From Clostridia bacterium (GTDB lineage: Bacteria > Bacillota > Clostridia > Oscillospirales > CAG-272), in assembly GCA_024404445.1 (NCBI GenBank), contig JAKSPY010000006.1:1-37391 (forward strand): 37,391 nucleotides of DNA. The letters are read 5' to 3'. Both the position numbers and the translations under genes were made by a program. Below are positions 1 through 7,444 of the stretch, piece by piece (positions within the stretch are counted from its first letter, which is position 1; each line of letters opens with the position of its first letter). Under the pieces are notes generated by a model that was not told the origin of the DNA, made no database searches, and saw nothing but the letters and a program-made list of their open reading frames with translations.

Positions 1-61
1 AAGCGAACTTTACCGGTTGCTTCGGATTTTTTGGGCTATTTATTTACAGCCCCTTGTTTGC

Positions 62-1456
62 CTACTTATTCGGTTTTATCATCAGCGGCAACATATCGAA
101 TATCGTTTTCAGCGGTATTATCTCTATGCCGTCGGGCTTATCGGTCAGCTTTTGGTAATTGCGATACGGTATCGCTATGCGGCAGAAGCCGAGGCGCGCC
201 CCCTCACGTATGCGCTGCTCGATCCTGCTGACCGCACGCACTTCACCCGAAAGACCTATTTCGCCGATGCACATCAGATCATCGGGTACGGGCATATTCC
301 GCACCGATGAAACGAGAGCGAGCGCCATACCGGCGTCGGACGAGGTTTCAGTTATTTTCAGTCCGCCGATCACGTTCATATACACGTCAACGCCGGAAAA
401 ATGCAGTCCGAGTCTTTTGTCGAGAACCGCGAGTATCAGCGCGAGCCGGTTGTAATCAAGGCCGGTTGACATCCGTCGCGGCGACGGGAACGACGTTTCG
501 ACCGTCAGCGCCTGTAATTCGGCTATCAGTGGGCGAGAGCCCTCAATGAGGCACACGGCACAGTTTCCTGATACGTTTTGGGGTCTGTCGGCAAGGAGCA
601 TTTCCGACGGATTCGCGACCTCGCGCAGGCCTTTATCCGTCATCTCAAAAACGCCGATTTCGTTCGTTGAGCCGAAACGATTTTTGATCGCGCGGATCAG
701 ACGGAAATTGTGGTGATTTTCGCCCTCAAAATACAGCACCGTATCGACCATGTGCTCAAGTATCTTCGGACCGGCGATGCCACCCTCCTTATTCACGTGG
801 CCGACAAAAAGAACGGCGGTCCCGTCGTTTTTGGCCTTGTTGATGAACATTGCGGCGCTTTCCTTGATCTGGGTCACACTGCCGGGTATCGTCGCGCTTT
901 CCGTATGGTACATCGTTTGTATAGAGTCGACGATGAGCACGTCCGGCTGTAATTTTTCGGCGTGCTTCAATACCTTGTCGGCATCGGTCTCCGTCAGAAG
1001 CCAGATGTTCTTGTTCGATATTCCGAGGCGCTTGGCGCGCATCGATATCTGCGCCGCGGACTCCTCGCCGGACACGTACATGACTTTTTTGCTTTCCGCC
1101 AGTGCGTCGCAGATCTGCAAAAGCAACGTCGACTTTCCTATTCCCGGTTCGCCGGAAATCAGAACGACTGATCCCTCGACGAGGCCTCCGCCGAGCACGC
1201 GGTCGAATTCGTTCATTCCGGTGTCGGAACGCAGATAGTCTGCAACGTCATCTGAGAACTGCTGTGGCTCACTGTCAGTCGATGCGCGTACCAAAAGACT
1301 GCGGCGCGCGCTTTTTTTATCCTCCGGCGCTGTCTGCTCGTTTTCATACGTTTCTTCCGTAAACGTGTTCCATGCCCCGCATGACGGGCATCTGCCCAGC
1401 CAGCTTGAGCTTTGATTATCGCAGTTTGTGCAGACATACACTGTTTTTGCCTTCAT
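62..1456 (-). CDS. radA: DNA repair protein RadA (Sms)
   Basis: A 464-residue RecA-like ATPase that acts in recombinational repair and processing of branched DNA in the cytoplasm. An N-terminal four-cysteine zinc finger is visible (C9, C12, C23, C26), followed by a Walker A motif SGEPGIGKST at residues 101-110 and the RadA-specific KNRFG motif around residue 258. The C-terminal part has the Lon-protease-like domain expected of the family. Length is typical. The ATG is preceded by AAGAGGG. It is the last gene of a minus-strand group after the amidase and the small membrane protein, with a 9-base gap to the amidase. Family assignment is secure. Confidence 0.97.
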   Translation of the reverse strand: MKAKTVYVCTNCDNQSSSWLGRCPSCGAWNTFTEETYENEQTAPEDKKSARRSLLVRASTDSEPQQFSDDVADYLRSDTGMNEFDRVLGGGLVEGSVVLISGEPGIGKSTLLLQICDALAESKKVMYVSGEESAAQISMRAKRLGISNKNIWLLTETDADKVLKHAEKLQPDVLIVDSIQTMYHTESATIPGSVTQIKESAAMFINKAKNDGTAVLFVGHVNKEGGIAGPKILEHMVDTVLYFEGENHHNFRLIRAIKNRFGSTNEIGVFEMTDKGLREVANPSEMLLADRPQNVSGNCAVCLIEGSRPLIAELQALTVETSFPSPRRMSTGLDYNRLALILAVLDKRLGLHFSGVDVYMNVIGGLKITETSSDAGMALALVSSVRNMPVPDDLMCIGEIGLSGEVRAVSRIEQRIREGARLGFCRIAIPYRNYQKLTDKPDGIEIIPLKTIFDMLPLMIKPNK

Positions 1457-1465
1457 AACGCCCTC

Positions 1466-2179
1466 TTATTTCAAAATGTATTCGGCAACAGGCGCCAATA
1501 CGGTCAGCGCCAATGCCTTTTGATATTCGTCTGTTTTCAGTTTTGACAATTCGTCACGATTGGATAAAAATCCGCATTCGACCAAAACCGCGGGATACGT
1601 GGCTTTGTCCAGAACGAAGATCGATGAACCCGCTGCCTTTGTTTTTCTTCCGTTCTCCGGCATGAGAATCTCGGCTGTGAACGCCTGTATTGCGTCGGCT
1701 ATTTCCTGCGATCTGCCGTCATATGTGCTGTAATAAACCTGCAGACCGCTGTATTTGGCAACGGGAAATTTATTCATGTGAATGCTTAAAAACACAGGCT
1801 GTGTAATGCTTTCTGTCAATTTTATACGATTGTATAAGTCGTCGAGCTTCCTGTGTGACGACGACATATCGCACAGCATGACATCGTCCGTGCGCGTCAT
1901 TTTGTATTCGATTCCCAAAACCGTACATAGTGTCGCCATTCTGTCGGCGACCTTGAGGTTCAGGTCCTTTTCCACCGTGCCGTCGTCTGCGACGGCTCCT
2001 CCGTCCATGCCTCCGTGCCCCGCGTCTATGACCAGAGTGTATCCGCACGGCTCCGGCTCGGATTCCGTGGCCAGATACGATCTGCCGAAATGACCGGCAA
2101 ACACAACGATCAATGCGACCGCCGTACCGAACGCGGCAAATTTTACAGATGCCGATATGCTTTTGCGAAACGTATTCGT
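1466..2179 (-). CDS. cwlD: N-acetylmuramoyl-L-alanine amidase, CwlD-like
   Basis: A zinc amidase (Amidase_3 fold) that cleaves the peptide side chain from muramic acid. The motifs VIDAGHGGMDGGA, SIHMN and a late VECGFLSN carry the usual ligands and catalytic glutamate. One catalytic domain and a single N-terminal membrane anchor fit CwlD, which prepares spore cortex for PdaA. The first standard start in frame is TTG at 2113, which would cut into the hydrophobic anchor and has no good ribosome site. Upstream, AAAGGCGGTGAT (about 2183-2194) lies at ideal spacing before an in-frame ACG at 2177-2179, giving an N-terminus reading (M/T)NTFRKSISASVKF. I therefore extend the gene to 2179, marking the ACG start as unusual or a sequence error. 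CwlD rather than a vegetative amidase is inference. Confidence 0.85.
   Translation of the reverse strand, partial: TNTFRKSISASVKFAAFGTAVALIVVFAGHFGRSYLATESEPEPCGYTLVIDAGHGGMDGGAVADDGTVEKDLNLKVADRMATLCTVLGIEYKMTRTDDVMLCDMSSSHRKLDDLYNRIKLTESITQPVFLSIHMNKFPVAKYSGLQVYYSTYDGRSQEIADAIQAFTAEILMPENGRKTKAAGSSIFVLDKATYPAVLVECGFLSNRDELSKLKTDEYQKALALTVLAPVAEYILK
1823..1836. repeat. TATAC-N4-GTATA palindrome inside the CwlD-like gene
   Basis: TATACGATTGTATA within TTTTATAC...GTATAAG, in the middle of the amidase coding region (encodes part of LYNRIK). An exact match to the ten fixed positions. Confidence 0.5.
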
Positions 2180-2222
2180 ATTATCACCGCCTTTATACGA
2201 TGATATGAGGCGGCGTATGCGA

Positions 2223-2804
2223 TTATGCCTTGTCGGGATTGTTTTTTGACGGCGGCTTCAGAAATGATGATCCGCTGTAACCGAGCGCATAGAAAATGCC
2301 CGTAAAGGTTATCGGTATTATCGGTACGGCCAGATGATACCAACAGCTCATCGTTCCGAGCAGGGCGTACTCGATGCCCATATACATACCGGACCACAGA
2401 AGGTTGATCATCTGTATCACCGACAGTATTCCCTGATAGACGATTCCGGACGGGTACGATTCATAGTAGTCAAACAGCAATTGGAATACGACGAAAAGCG
2501 CGCCGATCACGATATCGGGCAGTGCCGCAATAAACCCGACGGCAAAGCCGGCAAGGATATTCGGGCGACTTTTGCCCGCGTCGGCTCTGAGCTTGTGCTC
2601 CGCGCCCGCATACCACACGTCGACGTCGATCAGGTATATATAGAAAATCAGGGCGACAGCGCCCGCGCATCCGAGGAACAGCGCCCCGGACGCCGACAGA
2701 TTGCCGAACGGCAAAAATACCATAGTCCCGAATATCGTCATCACGAGGTGCGTCAGTATGAGCTTGCCTATTACGTGTCTGTTTGATTTTATTATTTCTC
2801 CCAT
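2223..2804 (-). CDS. Small integral membrane protein of unknown function
   Basis: A 193-residue protein I do not recognise. It has about four or five hydrophobic segments: near residues 14-33, 38-58, 85-110, 122-145 and 150-170. The first loop is acidic and aromatic (IDVDVWYAG), and the C-terminus is polar (KPPSKNNPDKA). The start ATG has AAGGGG six bases upstream. It heads the minus-strand group with the amidase and radA, and a sigma-A-type promoter lies at 2836-2863. Position ahead of a cell-wall gene hints at an envelope role, but nothing in the sequence gives a reaction. Confidence 0.85.
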   Translation of the reverse strand: MGEIIKSNRHVIGKLILTHLVMTIFGTMVFLPFGNLSASGALFLGCAGAVALIFYIYLIDVDVWYAGAEHKLRADAGKSRPNILAGFAVGFIAALPDIVIGALFVVFQLLFDYYESYPSGIVYQGILSVIQMINLLWSGMYMGIEYALLGTMSCWYHLAVPIIPITFTGIFYALGYSGSSFLKPPSKNNPDKA

Positions 2805-2835
2805 AATTGCCCCTTTTTATCAAATACTCAATTAT

Positions 2836-2863
2836 ATTATACCGAAACGGCGAAAATCTGCAA
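2836..2863 (-). promoter_or_regulatory. Sigma-A promoter for the membrane protein-amidase-radA group
   Basis: Read on the minus strand: TTGCAG (2863-2858), a 16-base spacer, then TATAAT (2841-2836). The start codon follows about 32 bases after the -10 box. It is divergent from the recombinase promoter at 2900-2928. Confidence 0.65.
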
Positions 2864-2899
2864 GTAATTACGCAAAAAATATTTTTTCTCGCGATAAAG

Positions 2900-2928
2900 T
2901 TTACTTTTCGTTCAAACTATTGTATAAT
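2900..2928 (+). promoter_or_regulatory. Sigma-A promoter for the tyrosine recombinase
   Basis: TTTACT (2900-2905), a 17-base spacer, then an extended TGTATAAT with the hexamer TATAAT at 2923-2928. The ribosome site GGAGG at 2949-2953 and ATG at 2960 follow. Confidence 0.65.
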
Positions 2929-2959
2929 TGGCACAGATCATGTCGGACGGAGGTAAAGC

Positions 2960-3997
2960 ATGGACAAGAATACGCTGTCACCGCTTCTCGAACGGTACTT
3001 TGACTATAAGCTGATAGTGCAGGAACGGTCGGAAAAAACAGTCAGCGAATACAGGCTGGATCTGCAGACGTTTTTCAAATTTGTCATAGCCGAAAGAAGC
3101 GGCATCGACGTGAACAGTGAGGATATCGACGGGATAAGTCTGGCGGGCGTCGATGAAGAGCTTGCAGGCTCGATAACCTCGCGTGAGATACTCAGCTTTC
3201 TCGTATTCGAGAAAAATGTTCGCGGTAATCAGGCCGGCGCGAGAGCGCGTAAGCTGTCGGCGATAAAGTCTTTTTTCAGATTTGCGTCGGTACATGAGCA
3301 TATATTGGAGAAGGATCCGTCAGTCGATATAGAAACTCCGAAGCTGAAAAAAGCACTTCCGAAATTTTTATCCGAGGCGGAGTGCCTTGATCTGCTGGAA
3401 AGTATAGCGTCAGACACGGCGTCAAAAACGAGGCTGCGCGATTATTGCATGGTCACGCTGTTCCTCAATTGCGGGATGCGTCTTTCCGAGCTTGTCGGGA
3501 TCAACCTGTCTGATATCGACAGGGAAATGAGATACGTGCGCGTGCTCGGAAAGGGCAATAAGGAGCGTATAGTGTATCTGAACGACGCCTGCCGCGCATC
3601 CATAGGCGATTATCTGAAGCTGCGCGCCGCGCAAAGCGATAAGATAGTCGACAAAAACGCGCTGTTCCTGTCAAGCCGCGGCGGCAAAAGAATAGGCAAC
3701 AGCATGGTGCAGAAGGTCGTGGAAAAATACCTCGCTCTCGCCGGGCTGGAATACAAGAATTATTCCGTGCATAAGCTGCGTCATACCGCGGCTACACTCA
3801 TGTACCGACAGGGCGGCGTCGACGTTCTGACGCTGAAGGAGATACTCGGTCACGAACAGCTTTCCACCACGCAGATATATACGCACGTCAGCAATGAGGC
3901 TGTGGAAGCGGCGGCAGGAAAAAATCCGTTGGCATCGGTCAAAAAAGAAAACGTCGTCAAAAATCAAGACCCGGACGAAGAAGACGAGAATCCGTAA
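2960..3997 (+). CDS. Tyrosine recombinase, XerC/XerD type
   Basis: A 345-residue site-specific recombinase, probably the chromosome dimer resolution enzyme or a close relative. The N-terminal SAM-like DNA-binding domain covers about residues 5-115. The catalytic set is complete: R174 (in GMRLSEL), H271 and R274 (HKLRH), H298 (LGHEQ) and the nucleophile Y307 (IYTHV). The C-terminus extends about 25 residues beyond the usual end with an acidic tail (QDPDEEDENP). GGAGG sits seven bases before the ATG. It has its own promoter and a perfect 12-bp inverted repeat after its stop, so it is likely a single transcription unit. XerC against XerD cannot be settled from sequence alone; no phage or integron genes flank it. 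Confidence 0.93.
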   Translation: MDKNTLSPLLERYFDYKLIVQERSEKTVSEYRLDLQTFFKFVIAERSGIDVNSEDIDGISLAGVDEELAGSITSREILSFLVFEKNVRGNQAGARARKLSAIKSFFRFASVHEHILEKDPSVDIETPKLKKALPKFLSEAECLDLLESIASDTASKTRLRDYCMVTLFLNCGMRLSELVGINLSDIDREMRYVRVLGKGNKERIVYLNDACRASIGDYLKLRAAQSDKIVDKNALFLSSRGGKRIGNSMVQKVVEKYLALAGLEYKNYSVHKLRHTAATLMYRQGGVDVLTLKEILGHEQLSTTQIYTHVSNEAVEAAAGKNPLASVKKENVVKNQDPDEEDENP

Positions 3998-4012
3998 AAT
4001 AGAAAAACATGA

Positions 4013-4050
4013 ATGACGATATCCCTTGGGTTTTTAATGGATATCGTCAT
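4013..4050. terminator. Perfect 12-bp inverted repeat after the recombinase gene
   Basis: ATGACGATATCC (4013-4024) pairs perfectly with GGATATCGTCAT (4039-4050) around a 14-base loop that contains TTTTT. It begins 15 bases after the recombinase stop codon. The sequence after the stem is AT-rich but has no clean T-tract, so it may be a terminator, a 3'-end stabiliser or a protein-binding palindrome. Confidence 0.5.
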
Positions 4051-4138
4051 ATTTACATATATAAATTAGTGAATTCAACAGCCGACGCACCCGCGCATAT
4101 TATACAATGCGGGCAGCGGATGAATAATGAGGTGGATT

Positions 4139-5263
4139 TTGAAAACGGCTGTTATTAAATTCGGCGGCTCATCGCTATGCGATGCGGATGGCTTTCGCCG
4201 CTGTGCTTCCATGCTGAAAAATACGGATCGCGGGTACTTTGTCGTCGTATCCGCACCCGGAAAAAGATTTCCGGACGACAAAAAAATGACTGATCTGCTT
4301 ATGGATTTCGCAAATACTCGGTCGTTGAACACTCTGAATGAGATACGGGGCAGAATTGACGGCATTATAGCCGATCTGTCGCTTGATATAGATGTTTCGG
4401 ATATATTTGACGGGATCGTACGCCGCGCACAATCGGGCGATACGGCATACGTCGTTTCACGCGGTGAGTATCTGTCGGCTCTGATCATGTCCGGGCTGAC
4501 AGGGTATCGTTTTTGCGATGCCGCGGACCTTATGACATTTACCTGCGGACTGCTTGACGAGGAACGTACTTTCCCACGCGTCAGAGATATGTGCGCCGAG
4601 GGGCCTGCTGTCGTCACACCGGGCTTTTACGGCTCTGACGGATACGGCAATATTGTGCTTTTTCCCCGCGGCGGAGGTGATATTTCCGGATCGGTCATCG
4701 GTTGCGGCGTCGGTGCCGACGTGTATATTAACGTCACCGACGTTGATGGGGTGATGTCTTGCGATCCGCGCGACTCCGACGATTTTGTCAGATTGCCGCA
4801 TCTGTCTTATTCCGACGCGGAATTCCTGTCATATTTCGGCGCCGGCGTAATACATTACGATGCCGTCGGATTTGCGGCCAAGTATTCTTTACCGATAAAT
4901 ATCGTGTCATTATCCGGCTCTCAAGGCGGCACATTGATCGACGGTAACAGTGATTCATTCACCGGTATAGTCGCCGCGTCACGCACGTCAAGTCTGCCTT
5001 TTGATGCTGTTTTGCGGTACGGAGTCGAGGCTTTGTACGGGCGTAAAGCCTTTATCGGCACGGTCGCTGATATGTCCGACGGCAAAACACTGTCACTGTT
5101 GTCGGATGCGATCGGCAGGGCGGGGATAAGGCATTTCTCTGCGTGCGACAGTATGCGTCACTGTGTGATCGCGGTCGATGAAGGCGACTGCCGTGACATA
5201 TACTATAACATAGCGAAACTCACGACAACGCCTGATAGTTCCAAAATTTATACTTTTGTATAA
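4139..5263 (+). CDS. lysC: Aspartate kinase
   Basis: Phosphorylates aspartate, the first step towards lysine, threonine, methionine and diaminopimelate for peptidoglycan. The amino-acid-kinase N-terminus reads AVIKFGGSSL, and the family signature appears as TDVDGVMSCDPR near residue 200. A short ACT-like region ends the protein. At about 374 residues it is somewhat shorter than usual for a monofunctional aspartokinase. An ATG exists at 4127, but AGGTGG then lies inside the coding region at ideal spacing before TTG at 4139, which gives the family-like start MKTAVIKFGGSS. The final codons, stop included, are written through a TATAC-N4-GTATA palindrome at 5249-5262. Confidence 0.9.
   Translation: MKTAVIKFGGSSLCDADGFRRCASMLKNTDRGYFVVVSAPGKRFPDDKKMTDLLMDFANTRSLNTLNEIRGRIDGIIADLSLDIDVSDIFDGIVRRAQSGDTAYVVSRGEYLSALIMSGLTGYRFCDAADLMTFTCGLLDEERTFPRVRDMCAEGPAVVTPGFYGSDGYGNIVLFPRGGGDISGSVIGCGVGADVYINVTDVDGVMSCDPRDSDDFVRLPHLSYSDAEFLSYFGAGVIHYDAVGFAAKYSLPINIVSLSGSQGGTLIDGNSDSFTGIVAASRTSSLPFDAVLRYGVEALYGRKAFIGTVADMSDGKTLSLLSDAIGRAGIRHFSACDSMRHCVIAVDEGDCRDIYYNIAKLTTTPDSSKIYTFV
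5249..5262. repeat. TATAC-N4-GTATA palindrome, copy at lysC / deacetylase junction
   Basis: TATACTTTTGTATA, extended by flanking TT/AA. It overlaps the last codons and stop of aspartate kinase and ends four bases before the stop of the convergent deacetylase gene. No GC-rich hairpin accompanies it here. Confidence 0.8.
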
Positions 5264-5266
5264 ATT

Positions 5267-5962
5267 CTATTTTTGCATCAGCTCGCTGACAGTGCAGAAT
5301 GAATATCCTTCGTCGATAAGGTACGGAATCAGCGATTTCAGTGCATCGATCGTATGCGCGTTTCCACTGGTATAGTCGTGAAACAGGATGACGCTTCCGC
5401 AACACACGTTCTGTCTGACGTTTGCGCAGATGTCTTTTTCGGAGGTGTGCGCCCAATCGCGTGTGTCCACGTTCCATAGTATCACGCGGCACCCCTCGTT
5501 TTTCGCGGCGCGTAAAACATTGGCACCGCAATACCCCTCCGGAGGTCGGAACAGCGACGGATATACTCCGCACGCTGTCAGTATCGCGTCGTTGGCGTTG
5601 TCGATCTCCTTTCGTATTTCTTCATAACTTTTGCCGATCAGTCGGCTGTGCGAATAAGTGTGGTTGCCGATTTCGTGGCCGAAAGCGGCAACCATTCTCA
5701 ATGTTTCCGGATAAAGCTCCGCATTTTGGCCGATCACAAAAAACGTCGCTTTGATATCGTATTCATTCAGTAATCTGACTATTTCCTCCGTCAGCCTCGG
5801 ATGCGGTCCGTCGTCAAATGTCAGCGCGACATATTTGCTGTCGGTGCAGACGCCTCTGACGGGAGCCAGCTCATTGGCGGCATTTTCCGCTCCGATGCCG
5901 ACCGATCCCGACAAAACGGCGCAGATCAACACCGCCGCAACAGCTTTCAGAATGTGTTTCAT
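5267..5962 (-). CDS. Secreted polysaccharide deacetylase (NodB family)
   Basis: A 231-residue metal-dependent N-deacetylase acting on extracellular or cell-wall polymer, probably peptidoglycan. It has a signal peptide (residues 1 to about 25), then the NodB motifs: TFDDGP at 48-53, HEIGNHTYSH with H101 and H105, RPPEGYCG, and the late ILWNVDTRDW and LFHD motifs. Catalytic and metal residues look intact. It lies 33 bases after the PdaA-like gene on the same strand, so the two are probably co-transcribed. The gap holds two TATAC palindromes, and the start codon touches one of them. GAGTGAT is the only weak ribosome site. Confidence 0.93.
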   Translation of the reverse strand: MKHILKAVAAVLICAVLSGSVGIGAENAANELAPVRGVCTDSKYVALTFDDGPHPRLTEEIVRLLNEYDIKATFFVIGQNAELYPETLRMVAAFGHEIGNHTYSHSRLIGKSYEEIRKEIDNANDAILTACGVYPSLFRPPEGYCGANVLRAAKNEGCRVILWNVDTRDWAHTSEKDICANVRQNVCCGSVILFHDYTSGNAHTIDALKSLIPYLIDEGYSFCTVSELMQK

Positions 5963-5973
5963 ACTTTTGTATC
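5960..5973. repeat. Degenerate TATAC-N4-GTATA palindrome at deacetylase start
   Basis: CATACTTTTGTATC: the inner eight fixed bases match and the outermost base differs on each side. It overlaps the start codon of the 5267-5962 gene and lies 22 bases centre to centre from the exact copy at 5982-5995. Confidence 0.5.
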
Positions 5974-5981
5974 ACTCATTT

Positions 5982-5995
5982 TATACTTTTGTATA
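5982..5995. repeat. TATAC-N4-GTATA palindrome, copy after the PdaA-like gene
   Basis: TATACTTTTGTATA, directly abutting the stop codon of the PdaA-like gene (stop at 5996-5998 on the minus strand). The N4 is the same as in the copies at 5249 and 5960. Confidence 0.75.
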
Positions 5996-6745
5996 TTATT
6001 CTAATTCTTCAAGCGTGCCAAAGCGATATCCGTCATTTTCCAGCGCGGTCAACACTCTGTCGAGTATCGCCGCGTTCGTTGCCGACGTCGGATGCAGCAG
6101 CATTATTTCACCGTTGTGGACGTTATTGAGTATCAGGTCAATGGCGTATGACTCCGACGGTTGCTTGTTATTATCCCAATCGGCATAGGCAAAGCTCCAC
6201 AGAATCGTCTTATATCCCATCTCGGATGCCTTTTCGAGATTAGCACGTGAAAATCTGCCCTCCGGCGGTCTGTAAAATTTCGACAGTTCTATACCGTTTT
6301 CGCTTGCCAATGCTTCCAGAGAGGTCAATTCCTTTTCGAATTCTGCATCTGTGAAATTTGCCATATTCTTATGCTTCATCGTGTGATTGCAGATGAAGTG
6401 GCCGTCCTCCGCCATGCGTTTCATCAGCTCCGGCTCCCTTTTGATCGTGTTTTCCAGCACGAAGAAGGCGGCGCGTACGTCATGCGCTTTCAAAGTATCG
6501 AGAATTTTCGATATGTTTCCGTTTTCGTATCCGGCGTCAAACGTCAGATAGATCACCTTTTCGTCGGCACCGAGATAATATCCTCCACATTCCGAAATGA
6601 AAGCCATATTGCTTTCGGCGCACGGCCTTTCGTGATTCTTTTTTCGCATACAGTACCAGCTGTACCCGTCAGCGGCCGCGACCTGTACGGTCAATGTCAG
6701 TGTTGCGGCGAGTATAGCCGCAAGCGTTTTTATCATTTTTTTCAT
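5996..6745 (-). CDS. pdaA: PdaA-like delta-lactam polysaccharide deacetylase
   Basis: A 249-residue NodB-family deacetylase. The subfamily signature TFDAGYENG (68-76) replaces the usual TFDDGP and is characteristic of PdaA, which deacetylates muramic acid to form the delta-lactam of spore cortex after CwlD has removed the peptide. Other motifs: HFICNHTMKHK, RPPEGRFS, ILWSFAYADWD and MLLHPTS. A signal peptide covers about residues 1-25. I start at ATG 6745, four bases after AAGGAAGTGAT; an in-frame GTG at 6754 lies inside that ribosome site. It leads the minus-strand pair with the second deacetylase. Confidence 0.93.
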   Translation of the reverse strand: MKKMIKTLAAILAATLTLTVQVAAADGYSWYCMRKKNHERPCAESNMAFISECGGYYLGADEKVIYLTFDAGYENGNISKILDTLKAHDVRAAFFVLENTIKREPELMKRMAEDGHFICNHTMKHKNMANFTDAEFEKELTSLEALASENGIELSKFYRPPEGRFSRANLEKASEMGYKTILWSFAYADWDNNKQPSESYAIDLILNNVHNGEIMLLHPTSATNAAILDRVLTALENDGYRFGTLEELE

Positions 6746-6820
6746 TTTTATCACTTCCTTTCATTTATTATGCCACGGAACGCCGCGATCTTTCGCGGTA
6801 TTTTTTGTTGCATTCAAGTC

Positions 6821-6849
6821 TTGATTTATTCATATTTTCGTTATATAAT
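6821..6849 (+). promoter_or_regulatory. Sigma-A promoter for trmL-secA
   Basis: TTGATT (6821-6826), a 17-base spacer, then TATAAT (6844-6849). A start near 6856 would leave almost no leader before ATG 6861 but a normal one before TTG 6879, which supports the TTG start of trmL. Confidence 0.65.
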
Positions 6850-6878
6850 AATTTTTTAGAATGGGGTGGTGGTGCGAT

Positions 6879-7379
6879 TTGGCAAAAATAAATATCGTCC
6901 TCGTTGAGCCTGAGATACCACAGAATACCGGCAATGTCGCACGCACCTGCAGTGTGACCGGTGCGGCGCTCCACATCGTGCGTCCTATGGGCTTTACGAT
7001 AGATTCCGCCAAGCTGAAAAGGGCGGGGCTGGACTATTGGGACAAGCTGGAGATACACTATTACGATTCGCTTACGGATTTTATGGACGTGAACGGTCAG
7101 AAGCCGCTTGTGTTTTTTACGGCAAAATCCGACAGATTGTACACGGAATGTGATTGGACCGATGAGGCGTGGCTGGTTTTCGGTAAGGAGAGCGTCGGTC
7201 TGCCGGATGACCTCTTGTTTGCAAATGTCGGCCGTACGGCACGCATACCGATGATAGGCGACAGCCGGTGTCTGAATATGTCAAACAGCGTCGCGGTTGC
7301 GGTATATGAGGTGTTACGGTCGCGCGGCTTCGCCGGAATGATTACAAAGGGCGGCCGGATAAGAGATCCTAATCGGTAA
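6879..7379 (+). CDS. trmL: tRNA (cytidine(34)-2'-O)-methyltransferase TrmL
   Basis: A SPOUT-fold methyltransferase that modifies the wobble base of tRNA-Leu species using S-adenosylmethionine. The sequence gives NIVLVEPEIPQNTGN at the N-terminus, then FGKESVGLPDDLL and RIPM....SLNLSNS-type text (here CLNMSNSVAVAVYE), the knotted cofactor site. An upstream ATG (6861) would add MGWWCD, which is foreign to the family; GGGGTGGTGG there is better read as the ribosome site for TTG 6879. The product is then 166 residues, close to the usual length. It precedes secA by 65 bases and probably shares its transcript. Confidence 0.93.
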   Translation: MAKINIVLVEPEIPQNTGNVARTCSVTGAALHIVRPMGFTIDSAKLKRAGLDYWDKLEIHYYDSLTDFMDVNGQKPLVFFTAKSDRLYTECDWTDEAWLVFGKESVGLPDDLLFANVGRTARIPMIGDSRCLNMSNSVAVAVYEVLRSRGFAGMITKGGRIRDPNR

Positions 7380-7444
7380 CTTATATCGACACGATTTTTC
7401 GGCGTGGCGTGTTACAGTTATGAAAAAAACGACGGGAGAAAAAT

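Noticed and set aside
33..52. Hairpin GGGCT / AGCCC just after the radA stop
   Set aside because: Only five base pairs with a ten-base loop, followed by A rather than T on the radA strand; too weak to call a terminator.
2193..2206. TATACGATGATATG near the amidase start as another palindrome copy
   Set aside because: The right arm does not match GTATA; only the left arm is shared.
6861..6878. Longer trmL start adding MGWWCD
   Set aside because: The added residues do not fit the family, the codons form the ribosome site for TTG 6879, and the promoter leaves almost no leader.
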